Shown here one piece after another: positions 1 through 8,695 of a stretch of 64,000 nt of DNA (the stretch's first letter is position 1; each line of letters opens with the position of its first letter). The stretch is from the NCBI RefSeq assembly GCF_026586625.1, contig NZ_JAODIW010000006.1, positions 17,402 through 81,401 on the forward strand, read 5' to 3'. A program made the position numbers and the translations under genes. Under the pieces are notes generated by a model. That model did no database searches. It saw nothing but the letters and a program-made list of their open reading frames with translations, and was not told where the DNA came from. This DNA is from Halobium salinum (GTDB lineage: Archaea; Halobacteriota; Halobacteria; Halobacteriales; Haloferacaceae).

Positions 1-1
1 G

Positions 2-1099
2 AAGTCGGGGCTGACCCGCCGGGTCTCCGAGACGCTCACCGACCGGGGCCGCGACGCGCTCGGCAAGGTCACCGGGAACCACCCCAAGATGCTGTACGGG
101 GGCGAGGAGTACCCCATCGAGCGCGGCGACCGGGTCACCCTCTACGAGAACGCCGACGAGGTACAGCGCTTCGAGGGGGCCGACACGCTCGTCCTCGAGA
201 ACCAGGCCATCGGCGAGTACACGACGCGGCTGGTGAACGGGCGGTTCACCGACCCCGACGTCGTCGTCCTCACGAACGTCCGACGCGACCACATCGACCG
301 CCTCGGCTCGAACCGGATGGAGATCGCACGCTCGTTCGCGCGGTCGATTCCCGACGGGGCACACGTCGTGAACGGGGAGCAGACGCCGGAGATTCGGTCG
401 TACTTCGAGGAGACGTTCGCCGACCGCGACGTCACCCTGACGCACGTCTCGGTCCCGGAGGAGCACCGCGCCGTCCCGGGCGCGGAGACGATTCACGCCA
501 TCGACGAGGTCCTCGATGCGCTCGGCGAGCCGCCGCTCGCTCGGGAGCGACTGCTGTCCTACCTCGACGAGATGCACGTCGAGTGGACCGACCTGGCCGG
601 CGGGCGCGTCTTCGACGCCGCCTCCGTCAACGACGTGGACAGCACCGAAGCGATTCGAGAGGCCCTCTGTCAGGGCCGGGTCGACGTCGTCCAGCCGTTC
701 CTCTACCTGCGAGGGGACCGCCGGGCCCGGACGAACTCCTTCCTGAACTACCTCACCGGGCTGTACCGGGAGGGGAAGATAGAACGCGCCTACGTCGCCG
801 GCGAGACGACGGACCTCTTCGCCTCGCGAGCCCCGTTCCCGGTGACCGTCGCCGACGACGACCCCGAGACCGCACTCGGCGACGCGCTCGCCGACGGGTG
901 GCCCGTGCTCGTCATGGGCAACACCGTCGCCGACTACATGCGCGAGTTGGCCGCCGACATCGACCGCCGCGAGTCGGAGTCGGCGGTCCGCGACCGACTG
1001 GACGCGACCGTCGTCGGGAGCGACGAACTCCCGAACGCGGCCGCGACGAGCCGAACCGAGCCGGAGACGACCATCAACACACCGACCAACGATGACTGA
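2..1099 (+). CDS. Mur-ligase-like poly-gamma-glutamate synthase (PgsB/CapB type), C-terminal part
   Basis: The reading frame is open from base 2, so the N-terminus and the ATP-binding P-loop lie outside the window. What remains resembles the C-terminal part of PgsB/CapB amide ligases. Near the edge is a TGNHPK segment, then an acidic stretch with LENQAIGEY, then VVLTNVRRDHIDRLG, the Mur-ligase central-domain signature that binds nucleotide and metal. Family members polymerise glutamate through gamma-linkages at the cytoplasmic membrane. The stop overlaps the start of the next gene by 8 bp (ATGACTGA), so the two are co-translated, and that gene looks like a poly-gamma-glutamate hydrolase. A membrane partner (PgsC/CapC) is not in the window and may lie upstream. 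Family assignment is good; the polymer product is inferred. Confidence 0.8.
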   Translation, partial: KSGLTRRVSETLTDRGRDALGKVTGNHPKMLYGGEEYPIERGDRVTLYENADEVQRFEGADTLVLENQAIGEYTTRLVNGRFTDPDVVVLTNVRRDHIDRLGSNRMEIARSFARSIPDGAHVVNGEQTPEIRSYFEETFADRDVTLTHVSVPEEHRAVPGAETIHAIDEVLDALGEPPLARERLLSYLDEMHVEWTDLAGGRVFDAASVNDVDSTEAIREALCQGRVDVVQPFLYLRGDRRARTNSFLNYLTGLYREGKIERAYVAGETTDLFASRAPFPVTVADDDPETALGDALADGWPVLVMGNTVADYMRELAADIDRRESESAVRDRLDATVVGSDELPNAAATSRTEPETTINTPTNDD

Positions 1100-2246
1100 C
1101 GACAACACCACCACCGACATCGACGCCGACGACGCAACGGACACAGAGAGCCGACTTCGACGACGAACGCTGATGGGCCTCGGACTGGCCTCGCCCGCCT
1201 TCGGTGGGCTCGGCCTGGCGGCCCTCCAGTCGCGGCTGGCCGGCGCGTCCGACGGGACCGCCGCCGACCCGTTCCGACTCTCCGGGTCGACCACCGCGAC
1301 GGACGCGACGGCCCGGCAGGCACGGACCCGCGTCACCGACCCGGTCGACGGACAGACCGAGGTGGCGGAGGACTACGGCGTCGTCTCCGCCTCGACGTCC
1401 CTGCTGCGGAGCCTCGGCGCCGACGTGGGGCGACAGCTTCGCATCCGGCGCACCGACGACGAGTACGCCGTCTACACCGTCGTCGAGGCACACGAGGGGT
1501 CCGAGCCGCTCGTCCGCATGAACGGGACCGCCAAGAGTCGACTGGCGCTCGCCGAGGGCGACTGGGTCGGCGAACCCGACTGCCGGCTCGGCTGTCCGCG
1601 CCCGGAGGAGACGCCCGCCATCGCCGACGAGACGTTCGACGCCGAGGCCGAGTCGGTCGTCCCGGCCGCCGACCTCACCGCCGAGGAGGCCCGCGAAGCG
1701 GACGAACTGGTCGAGGACGCGACCGAGGGCGGGACGGAGTTCCTGGTGCTCGCCCCACACGGCGGGGACGTCGAACCCCGGACGGCCGAACAGGCCGAAC
1801 ACGTCCGCGACCGAGTCGACGACGCGACGACCTGGCTGACGAAGGGGTTCCGCGCCGGCGGTGGCGCCTTCGTCCGCTGGCACGTGCCGTCGTTCGCCAT
1901 CCACCCGGCCTCGTACCCGGCGCTCGCGGACGTCGCCGGGCGTCGCTACGAGCGGGCGGTGAGCTTCCACGGCATCTGTTCGGACTGCATCCAGGTCGGC
2001 GGCGCGGCGCCGAAGAGCGTCCGAGCCCGCGTCCGTGACGCCATCAACGCGGCACTGCCCGAGTCGGCGTCGCCGGCGATTCTCGCGGACGGTGCGTATC
2101 GCGCCGAGGGCGAGCACGTGCTCGTGAATCAGTTAACGGCGGGCGACGAGGGCGGCGTCTGGGTCGGCCAGCCGGTCGCCGACCGTGAGCGGTACTGGCG
2201 AGCCATCGCCGACGCGGTCGTCGACGCGGTTCGGGGCGAAAACTAG
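1092..2246 (+). CDS. Tat-exported poly-gamma-glutamate hydrolase family protein
   Basis: A 384-residue protein. Residues 23-50 look like a twin-arginine signal (RLRRRTLMGLGL plus a hydrophobic run), pointing to export in folded form. The C-terminal half resembles the zinc-dependent poly-gamma-glutamate hydrolase family known from phage PghP and YmaC-like proteins: LAPHGGDVEP (His223 and the following Glu as likely metal ligands), a late SFHGICSD with His293, and a preceding DYGVVSAST segment. The start overlaps the stop of the PgsB-like gene. The pairing suggests it trims or releases the polymer outside the cell. The catalytic assignment rests on motif similarity only, and substrate specificity is inferred from the neighbour. 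Confidence 0.72.
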   Translation: MTDDNTTTDIDADDATDTESRLRRRTLMGLGLASPAFGGLGLAALQSRLAGASDGTAADPFRLSGSTTATDATARQARTRVTDPVDGQTEVAEDYGVVSASTSLLRSLGADVGRQLRIRRTDDEYAVYTVVEAHEGSEPLVRMNGTAKSRLALAEGDWVGEPDCRLGCPRPEETPAIADETFDAEAESVVPAADLTAEEAREADELVEDATEGGTEFLVLAPHGGDVEPRTAEQAEHVRDRVDDATTWLTKGFRAGGGAFVRWHVPSFAIHPASYPALADVAGRRYERAVSFHGICSDCIQVGGAAPKSVRARVRDAINAALPESASPAILADGAYRAEGEHVLVNQLTAGDEGGVWVGQPVADRERYWRAIADAVVDAVRGEN

Positions 2247-2301
2247 ACGAACGTCGCCGGTGCGGGCGTTCCGCCGCCGGTAGAACGTGCGACGCTTCTC
2301 C

Positions 2302-3924
2302 TCACTCCCCGTCGCCGGCAACGCCTCGCCGCGCGGCGTCGAGGTCGATGTCGAGGTCGTCGAGCAGTTCGGCGGCCTCCTCCCGTTTCTCCTGGTGTTC
2401 TTCGAGGAACTCGCGCATCAGTTCGGCGGCCTGCTCCTTACAGCCGCCACAGAGGCGCTCGCCGCCGACACACTCGTCGTACACCTCCTTCGCGAACGTG
2501 TCGTCGTCGCCCGCGAGAAGGTAGGCGTACAGTTCGTAGACGGGGCACTTGTCGGCCTCGCCGCCGAGTTCGCGCTGGAGTTCGGCCGTCTCGCGTCCGC
2601 CCGTCGTAGCGGACTTCACCTTGTCGTAGCCGTCCTCGGGGGCGTCGAGCAGCGAGATGTGGCTGGCGGGGACCGACGAGGACATCTTCCCGCCCGTCAG
2701 CCCGGTCATGAACCGGTGGTAAATCGAGGACGGGGCGATGAACCCGTACCCGTCGTGGTCGATTTCGACCGCACGGGCCAGGTCCTCGGCGGCCTCGCGG
2801 TCGAGGTCGAAGGCGTCGACGTGCTCGTCGTACCGGCGCTTCTCGCCCTCGATTTCCTCGACGAGCGTCTCGAAGGCGCCCTCGGTGGCGTTGCGGTCGA
2901 GAAAGCGCACGCGGGGCCGAAGCGGCTCCATCCCGGCGTTCTCCAGTTTCTCGACCGCCGACTCGCGGACCGACTCGGCGGCGACGATGCCCGCGGAGTC
3001 GAGGTCCACGGACGCGAGCCACTCGCCGGCTTCGCCACAGCGGGGCGTCTCGGGGTCCTCGGCGTACTCCTCGCGGGCGTCGTAGGCCCTGGCGACGAGC
3101 GGGCGTTCGGCGTCGCGGAGCTCGAAGCTCGCGTACGCCTCGGTTATCTTGAAGTAACGCATCTTCGTCGCGAGGTCGCGCGCGAGGCGCATGTGGGGGT
3201 CCTGGTCGGGGCCGACGGGGATGACCGTCGGCTTCGGACCGTCGAGTTGCGGGTAGAGGATGTCCGCCATCTGGGTGACGACCGACTGCATGTGCGACAC
3301 CGACGTCTCGCCGTCGAAGCCGTAGATGGACTCGAACTCCGCGAAGCGAGCTTTCGAACCGAGTTCGAACGCGAGGTCCTGGAGTTCGCGGTTGTCGGAC
3401 TGCCGGTACAGCTCCCCGTCCTCGGCGTCGAAGCCGAGCGCGAGCAGGGAGAGGAGGTAGTCGCGGGCGTGCTCGTCTATCTCGTCCCACGTCATCCCGC
3501 GAGCCGAGTGGGCTTCGAGGTCCGCGATGAGCCCGTAGGCGTCGCCGCCCTGCTCCTGGTGCCAGATTATCTCGTCGAAGACGAGCTTGTGGCCGATGTG
3601 GGGGTCACCGGTCGGCATGAACCCGGAGAGGACGGCGAACTCGTCGCCCTCGCGCATCGCCTCGGCGACGGGGCGGTAGTCCCGGTGGCCGAAGATGACC
3701 CCGCGGCGCATCAGGTAGTGGGGGTTCGGCACCTCGGGGAGGACGGCGTCGAACTCCTCGATGCCGAACTCGTCGAACAGCTTGCGGTAGTCGGAGACGG
3801 TCGAGGAACCCCACGGGTCGAGGGCGACGTCGTCGGCTCCCTCGGCTCCGGCGGCACCGCCGTCGGGCACCGTTCGCTCCTCTCGTGGTTCCTCGTCGTC
3901 GATGTCGTCGGTGTCGCGTGTCAT
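2302..3924 (-). CDS. trpS: Tryptophanyl-tRNA synthetase
   Basis: Class I aminoacyl-tRNA synthetase, 540 residues, charging tRNA-Trp in the cytoplasm. The HIGH-equivalent lies in PTGDPHIGHK (residues 104-113) and the KMSSS loop is at residues 413-417. The archaeal TrpS core is recognisable from VIPVGPDQDPHMRLARD. An acidic N-terminal tail of about 35 residues precedes the core, as is usual in haloarchaea. A Cys-rich stretch near the C-terminus (CVGGERLCGGC) may bind zinc. It lies 28 bp downstream of endA on the same strand, so the two probably share a transcript. This is functionally sensible because haloarchaeal tRNA-Trp carries an intron removed by EndA. Confidence 0.97.
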   Translation of the reverse strand: MTRDTDDIDDEEPREERTVPDGGAAGAEGADDVALDPWGSSTVSDYRKLFDEFGIEEFDAVLPEVPNPHYLMRRGVIFGHRDYRPVAEAMREGDEFAVLSGFMPTGDPHIGHKLVFDEIIWHQEQGGDAYGLIADLEAHSARGMTWDEIDEHARDYLLSLLALGFDAEDGELYRQSDNRELQDLAFELGSKARFAEFESIYGFDGETSVSHMQSVVTQMADILYPQLDGPKPTVIPVGPDQDPHMRLARDLATKMRYFKITEAYASFELRDAERPLVARAYDAREEYAEDPETPRCGEAGEWLASVDLDSAGIVAAESVRESAVEKLENAGMEPLRPRVRFLDRNATEGAFETLVEEIEGEKRRYDEHVDAFDLDREAAEDLARAVEIDHDGYGFIAPSSIYHRFMTGLTGGKMSSSVPASHISLLDAPEDGYDKVKSATTGGRETAELQRELGGEADKCPVYELYAYLLAGDDDTFAKEVYDECVGGERLCGGCKEQAAELMREFLEEHQEKREEAAELLDDLDIDLDAARRGVAGDGE

Positions 3925-3952
3925 GATAGTGAGATTCGCGTCCGCGTTCGAC

Positions 3953-5074
3953 TCACGGCGTGAGTCGGCCGACCGAGAGCCAGTCTATGCCATCGTTCGA
4001 CCCGGTCAGCGCAAAAACCATTCGCTTACGGACCCCGCCCGCCAGCCGCACGTCGAGTGCGAGGTCGCGCGGCGCGAAGGTGTGCTCGGGTGGGAGGACC
4101 CGCACGAGTGCCTCGGAGTGGCCCAGCTCCGACACCGACTCCAACTCGGCGTAGGTGCGGAAGTCGGCGCCGAATTTGAACCCGGTCTTGGGGACGACGC
4201 CGCGGTCGCGCAGTTCGACGTAGCCGCGGAGCCGCCGGTCGAAGCGGTCTCCCTCCACCTCCCGACCACGGGCGACGACCGCGTCGTAATCGGCCGAGGC
4301 CGTGCCGGCGTCGGAGTCGGCGTCGCCGCCGGCGTCCCCGAGCGTCAAGGACCCCGCCGCCGTCAGCGCCGCGGCCTCGACGAGCGACAGCTGGAGCCCC
4401 TCGCCGACGGCGTCGGCGACCGCCCGACCCGACAGCGGTTGCCCGTAGAATCCGTGCTCGTACAGCTCGCCGGGCGGGTCCCAGACGAGGACCCGGTCTT
4501 CGAGCAGGGTGCCGGTCACGCCGCCGGGTGCGGCGTAGTCGACCGACCCGTCCGGCGCGCCGCGGCTCGCCTCGAAGTAGGATATCTCGCTCTCCTCGTC
4601 GACGACGGCGAGCACCGACGATTCGCCCTCGTCGGGGAGCAGCGACGCCGCGTCGAGGGTTTCGCGTTCGCCGGCGACCCAGACGCGATGCTCGACGCCC
4701 CCGTCGGTCGGTCCCTTCCCGCGGGGGTACACCACGAGGTCGACCGCGGCGTCCCCCTCGGCCGCGTCGTCCGCCGGGCCGGGCCACGAGTCGCGGGCCG
4801 GCGCGAGGTAGAACCCCCGACCTCGGAGGTCCTTGTAGACGAGAAAGCGGAGCGCGAATCGGTCGCCGGCGGCGACCGAGTCGGCGAAGAACGCCCGGAA
4901 CCCCTCCCCGTCGACCGAGTCGAGGTCCCCCCGGAAGAGGAGGTGTGCGGCCTCGATTCGAGAGAGCGCCACCCTGTTGCCGCCGAGGGGCCGGCCGTAC
5001 CCCCGGGAGTCGTAGAACCGCTGGCGGGCGTCGCCGTCGACGTGGACGACGCCGTCCTCGAGATGTCCGTCCAT
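3953..5074 (-). CDS. endA: tRNA intron splicing endonuclease EndA
   Basis: A 373-residue archaeal splicing endonuclease with two tandem EndA-like halves, the fused form seen in haloarchaea, which cuts bulge-helix-bulge motifs in pre-tRNA. The C-terminal half carries all three catalytic residues: Tyr308 in FGADFRTY, His319 in LGHSEAL and Lys350 in VRKRMVF. The N-terminal half repeats the fold (YDSRGYGRPLGG, FLVYKDLRGRGFYLAP) but has lost the triad and is probably structural. The ATG at 5074 gives the normal N-terminus for the family. It is the first gene of a two-gene unit with trpS. An acidic linker occurs around residues 260-285. Confidence 0.95.
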   Translation of the reverse strand: MDGHLEDGVVHVDGDARQRFYDSRGYGRPLGGNRVALSRIEAAHLLFRGDLDSVDGEGFRAFFADSVAAGDRFALRFLVYKDLRGRGFYLAPARDSWPGPADDAAEGDAAVDLVVYPRGKGPTDGGVEHRVWVAGERETLDAASLLPDEGESSVLAVVDEESEISYFEASRGAPDGSVDYAAPGGVTGTLLEDRVLVWDPPGELYEHGFYGQPLSGRAVADAVGEGLQLSLVEAAALTAAGSLTLGDAGGDADSDAGTASADYDAVVARGREVEGDRFDRRLRGYVELRDRGVVPKTGFKFGADFRTYAELESVSELGHSEALVRVLPPEHTFAPRDLALDVRLAGGVRKRMVFALTGSNDGIDWLSVGRLTP

Positions 5075-5192
5075 GCTCGATAGTGGTGTGGAGCGCGGGC
5101 ATAGGGACTGCGGTCCGGGGACCGCGCGGTCGAGGGGCCGGTGGTCGACTGGAATCCGCGCAGTCGACTGGCGTCCGCTCGGGCGGCCGGCG

Positions 5193-6293
5193 TCAGTCGA
5201 ACCGGTCGGAGCGCCGCCAGGCGACCACCAGTGCGACGACCGCGAGGACGACCAACAGCCCGAGGAGCGGATTACTCGTCAGGAGGGACAGCGCGGCCGC
5301 GACGGGCCAGAACCAACGTCGAGAGCGGTCCGTGGCCGGGGCCGGGTCGGACTCCCCGCCGGCCGTCGTCTCGGTCCCGTTCGAGGCGGCGTCGGGGGGA
5401 CCCGACGCGGCCGCCCGTGCGGACATGGGGACCCCGGCGGGAGGGCTCGTCTGCGGTGCCCGACACGGGTCACCACGGATTTCGGCCCCACCCAGGGCCT
5501 CGAGGGTTCCCTCCCCACAGCAGTCCTCGAGCACCATGGTCGCGCTACCCTGTTTCTCGTACGTGAGACCCCCCGCGTAGAACGGGTAGTTGGCGACGGC
5601 GTGGCAGTTCGTGTACGTGGTCTCGCCGTAGTACCCCCAGAACCCCCTGTGTGGCCCGCCGTTGAACACGCAGTTCCGGGCGTAACTCCCGTCGGTTCCC
5701 AGTCGGACCCCGGCGACGTGGACGTTCTCGAAGTAGCAGTTCTCGACCCGGACGGTTCCGCCCTGTCCGACGTTGTCGGGGCGGTAATGCTCGATGTCGG
5801 GGTTCCCCGGCGGGGAGGCGTAGATGGCGTTGTCCGTCCAGTCCTCGAAGACGCAGTTCCTGACGAGGAGGTCGCCGGAGTGTTCGGCGTGCACGAACAC
5901 GGCGGTGGCCTTCGGCGCGGACGGGTCGCCGCCGAAGTAGCAGTTCTCGACGACGGACCCCCCGCCGAAGTCCTTCGCGAGCAACACCGGCTGGTTTCGT
6001 TCCGGGTGTCGACCGACGACTGCGACGTTGCGTATCGTCCACCCGCGTCCGGCCGCGTAGACGAACGCCGTCGCCCCGGAGGCGGTGATGTCGATGATGG
6101 TGTTCTCGAGGACGTCACCGTCGCCCAACTCGAAGGTCCGCGTCTCGCCGGCCGAAATCACGATGCGGTCGTACGGTTGAGACTGCTGGGCGGCCCGAAC
6201 GCCGCCGGGGGCCCGCGTTAGGGAGAGCGTACCGGCGCCGAATCCCCCGACGAACTGCCGACGGGTGAACGACCCTGGACTGCCGGCCGCCAT
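5193..6293 (-). CDS. Tat-exported, C-terminally anchored right-handed beta-helix protein
   Basis: I chose the ATG at 6293 because it places a Tat motif (FTRRQFVGGFGAG) at residues 8-20; the upstream in-frame extension looks non-coding. The body repeats short beta-strand rungs with recurring Asn and Cys (VVENCYFGG, LVRNCVFEDW, RVENCYFENV, YARNCVFNGG), typical of pectate-lyase-like parallel beta-helices. A Thr/Ser/Pro-rich stalk follows, then a C-terminal transmembrane segment (LLGLLVVLAVVALVV) and a basic tail. So it is an extracellular protein anchored by its C-terminus. No catalytic residues are identifiable; it may bind or modify a surface polysaccharide. About 120 bp separate it from endA downstream. 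Confidence 0.7.
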   Translation of the reverse strand: MAAGSPGSFTRRQFVGGFGAGTLSLTRAPGGVRAAQQSQPYDRIVISAGETRTFELGDGDVLENTIIDITASGATAFVYAAGRGWTIRNVAVVGRHPERNQPVLLAKDFGGGSVVENCYFGGDPSAPKATAVFVHAEHSGDLLVRNCVFEDWTDNAIYASPPGNPDIEHYRPDNVGQGGTVRVENCYFENVHVAGVRLGTDGSYARNCVFNGGPHRGFWGYYGETTYTNCHAVANYPFYAGGLTYEKQGSATMVLEDCCGEGTLEALGGAEIRGDPCRAPQTSPPAGVPMSARAAASGPPDAASNGTETTAGGESDPAPATDRSRRWFWPVAAALSLLTSNPLLGLLVVLAVVALVVAWRRSDRFD

Positions 6294-6534
6294 CAGCCGC
6301 ACCCCCGCAGAACCGAGAGCGACACCGACGGGAACAGCGTGGAGGGACGCGCGGAGCTGGGGTCCGCTGCGCTGTCGAGACTCATATCCACCGGCGGTAG
6401 GCGGGCCACACGGTTTGTTCATCGGCCGTTACCCGACCGGGAGCCCGGTCGAGCGCCCCACCGGGGTCCCCCGTCGCGGCGGTCGGAGACCGGGCCCGAC
6501 GCTTCGCTCCCGCCGTGTCCTCACTCGAGGCCCT

Positions 6535-7353
6535 TCACTCGTCGCCCGCGAACCGCTCGCACGTGCCGTCCAGACACCGCCTGCCCCGGGCGGTTCCGAA
6601 CACCGGGAGGCCGCACGCGCACTCACCGGCGACGACCCCCGAGGGGACGCCGAAAGCCGTCTCGCAGTCCGGGTAGTCGTCACAGCCGGCGATGAGCCGA
6701 CCGCCGCGACCCGTCACGATTCGGAGGTCGGAGCCGCAGTCCGGACAGCGCCACTCGCGGTCGAACCGCTCCCTGACGGCCGGGACGAGGGGGTCGCAGG
6801 CGCGGTCGACACAGAGGTCGAACCGAGCGCCGCGTTCGACGCCCATCGTCGGGAGCCCGCAGTCCGGACACGTCTCGTCGAGCACCGTCGCGCCCGAGGG
6901 GAGCCGGTAGCTCGCGTCGCAGTCGAGACAGCGCACGTCGTCGCCGGTTCGGACGAGCGCGCCGCCGCAGTCGGGACAGTCGCCGACGGGGACGCCCGCG
7001 TCGCCGGCCGGGTAGGTGGCGTCGCCGCTGACGGCGTTCGAGGTGACGCGAAGGGTCTGGTCGCCGGCGCGAGCGACGAGGCCGAACCCTTCGGCGGCAC
7101 CGGTGCGGTTCTCGCCGGCCTCGGTATCGGTCTCGTCGCCCGTGTCGGCCTCGGCGGGCGCCCGCTCGATGGTCAGTTCGTCGGGTCGGGTGAGCCAGGC
7201 GACGGGCTGGTAGCCGTCGGCGTCGTGGACGAGGACGGTCCGGTCGGGCTTCACGACCACGACCACGCGCCCGCGCTGGAGCCGCGAGCGCGACCCCTCG
7301 AACTCGACGGTACAGTCGCCGGCGAACACCCGGATTGCGTCTGTGTCGGTCAC
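6535..7353 (-). CDS. NucS-N-terminal-domain protein with C4 zinc ribbons (topoisomerase type)
   Basis: A 272-residue protein starting at GTG 7353; the open frame upstream is antisense to the HAD gene and is not used. Residues 1-60 resemble the N-terminal DNA-binding domain of endonuclease NucS (LQRGRVVVVVKPDRTVLVHD, then GYQPVAWLTRPDEL). The C-terminal half carries four CxxC-type zinc ribbons (CPDCGG, CPDCGLP, CPDCGSD, CACGLP) like those of topoisomerase I C-terminal domains. The NucS nuclease domain is absent, so a DNA-binding rather than cutting role is likely. It is divergent from the HAD gene at 7429. The function is not established. Confidence 0.75.
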   Translation of the reverse strand: MTDTDAIRVFAGDCTVEFEGSRSRLQRGRVVVVVKPDRTVLVHDADGYQPVAWLTRPDELTIERAPAEADTGDETDTEAGENRTGAAEGFGLVARAGDQTLRVTSNAVSGDATYPAGDAGVPVGDCPDCGGALVRTGDDVRCLDCDASYRLPSGATVLDETCPDCGLPTMGVERGARFDLCVDRACDPLVPAVRERFDREWRCPDCGSDLRIVTGRGGRLIAGCDDYPDCETAFGVPSGVVAGECACGLPVFGTARGRRCLDGTCERFAGDE

Positions 7354-7428
7354 GCCGCGGGGTGGTCCCGTCTCCGGCCAAGAACCTCCGCACGAAACGC
7401 TTTGAGGGAGGGCGCCGACGGTGGGGGT

Positions 7429-8136
7429 ATGTCCGAATCCGGTCCCGAGGTGCGGGGCGAGGCAGACCAGCACGACCCGCTCGTCGCCGGCGCCGAGGCC
7501 GTCCTCTTCGACATGGACGGCGTCATCGTCGACTCCGAGGCGTACTGGCTCGCCTTCGAGGACGAGGAGCTGTTCCCGAACGCCCTCGCCGAGCCCTACC
7601 CCGACAACGAGGAGATTACGGGGATGAACTTCCGCGAAATCTACGACTATCTCGACGCGAACTACGAGGTGACGACCACTCGGGAGGCGTTCGTCGAGCG
7701 CTACCACGAGACCGCCCGCGGCATCTACGCCGACGACGTGGCGCTGATGCCGGGGTTCGTCGACCTCGTCAGCACGCTCCGCGAGCGCGGCCTGCGGGTC
7801 GGCATCGTCTCCTCCTCCCCGCCGGAGTGGATACAGGTCGTCGTCGACCGCTTCGACCTCGGCCCGTTCGACGTCGTCCGAAGTGCCGACGCCATCGACG
7901 GCCCCGGCAAGCCCGAGCCGGACGTGTACGAACACGCCGCCGCCGACCTCGACGCGGACCCGGCTCGCTGTGTCGTCGTCGAGGACTCCGCGACCGGGTC
8001 GCGAGCGGCCGAGCGCGCCGGGATGGTCGTCGTCGGCTACCGCACCGAGGTGAACGCGGAGGCCGACCTCCCGGCCGCCGACGTGGTCGTCGACGGTCCC
8101 GAGGCGCTCCGAACGGCGCTGCTCGACGGGGACTGA
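7429..8136 (+). CDS. HAD superfamily hydrolase, beta-phosphoglucomutase/phosphatase-like
   Basis: A 235-residue HAD phosphatase. Motif I is [12 protein letters not shown] (nucleophile and acid/base Asp pair), motif II IVSSS, motif III the Lys in [10 protein letters not shown], motif [11 protein letters not shown]. The helical cap between motifs I and II is the subclass-1 type found in beta-phosphoglucomutases and small phosphomonoesterases. ATG 7429 follows a G-rich stretch and gives a short acidic N-terminal tail typical of haloarchaeal proteins. It is divergently transcribed from the NucS-N gene. The substrate cannot be predicted from the sequence. Confidence 0.9.
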   Translation: MSESGPEVRGEADQHDPLVAGAEAVLFDMDGVIVDSEAYWLAFEDEELFPNALAEPYPDNEEITGMNFREIYDYLDANYEVTTTREAFVERYHETARGIYADDVALMPGFVDLVSTLRERGLRVGIVSSSPPEWIQVVVDRFDLGPFDVVRSADAIDGPGKPEPDVYEHAAADLDADPARCVVVEDSATGSRAAERAGMVVVGYRTEVNAEADLPAADVVVDGPEALRTALLDGD

Positions 8137-8216
8137 GAGACGACAGGGGAACCCCGAGAAACGTGCGTCACGGCGTCAGAGGCCGTCGAAGCGCCGCCAG
8201 TGCCAGCTTGCGAACC

Positions 8217-8223
8217 ATTATAC
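8217..8223 (+). promoter_or_regulatory. TATA box of the uspA-permease operon
   Basis: ATTATAC is centred 26 bp upstream of ATG 8246 with no Shine-Dalgarno-like sequence between, the layout of a leaderless haloarchaeal transcript. Confidence 0.6.
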
Positions 8224-8245
8224 TGCAGGCAGCGCAACGGCAGGT

Positions 8246-8695
8246 ATGGATACTTCGAGAGACGCGTCGCGGAGCGACCGTGAGCGCGACCTTCTCGCGC
8301 ACGCGCTCGTCCCCGTGGCGACCGAGGACGACGCCCGGAAGACCGCGGCGGCGTTGGCGCCGTACGGCCCCGCCCGAGTGACGGTCCTCCACGTCGTCGA
8401 GAAGGGCGAGGGCGTCCCCGACAAGACGCCCGTCGAGCAGAGCGAGCAGGTGGCCGAGGACGCGTTCGCGGCGTTCCGTGAGACGTTCCCCGACGCCGAG
8501 GACCACCTGGAGTACCGCCGCGACGTGGTCGCCGGCATCTTGGACGCCGCCGACGAGGTGGACGCGAGCGTAGTCGTCTTCCAGCCCCGCGAGGGCGGCC
8601 GCATCGTGCAGTTCCTCTCGGGTGACCTCTCGGAGAAGCTCATCGACGAGGCCGACCGGCCGGTGGTCGCGTTGCCGCGCGAGGGTGGCGGATGA
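8246..8695 (+). CDS. Universal stress protein (UspA family)
   Basis: A 149-residue single-domain UspA-type protein: [18 protein letters not shown] opens the Rossmann-like fold and a C-terminal segment ([22 protein letters not shown]) matches the end of the family. The GxxGxxxS/T ATP-binding motif is not clearly present, so it may belong to the non-ATP-binding branch. Its stop overlaps the start of the permease gene by 4 bp (ATGA). The permease itself carries two further Usp domains, so this small protein probably works with the transporter as a regulator or subunit. Confidence 0.9.
   Translation: MDTSRDASRSDRERDLLAHALVPVATEDDARKTAAALAPYGPARVTVLHVVEKGEGVPDKTPVEQSEQVAEDAFAAFRETFPDAEDHLEYRRDVVAGILDAADEVDASVVVFQPREGGRIVQFLSGDLSEKLIDEADRPVVALPREGGG

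Noticed and set aside
2287..3963. A 558-residue plus-strand frame opposite trpS
   Set aside because: Shadow of trpS, whose HIGH and KMSSS motifs are on the minus strand.
6294..6422. Longer start for the beta-helix protein at 6422
   Set aside because: It would bury the Tat signal 50 residues inside the protein; ATG 6293 places the signal at the N-terminus.
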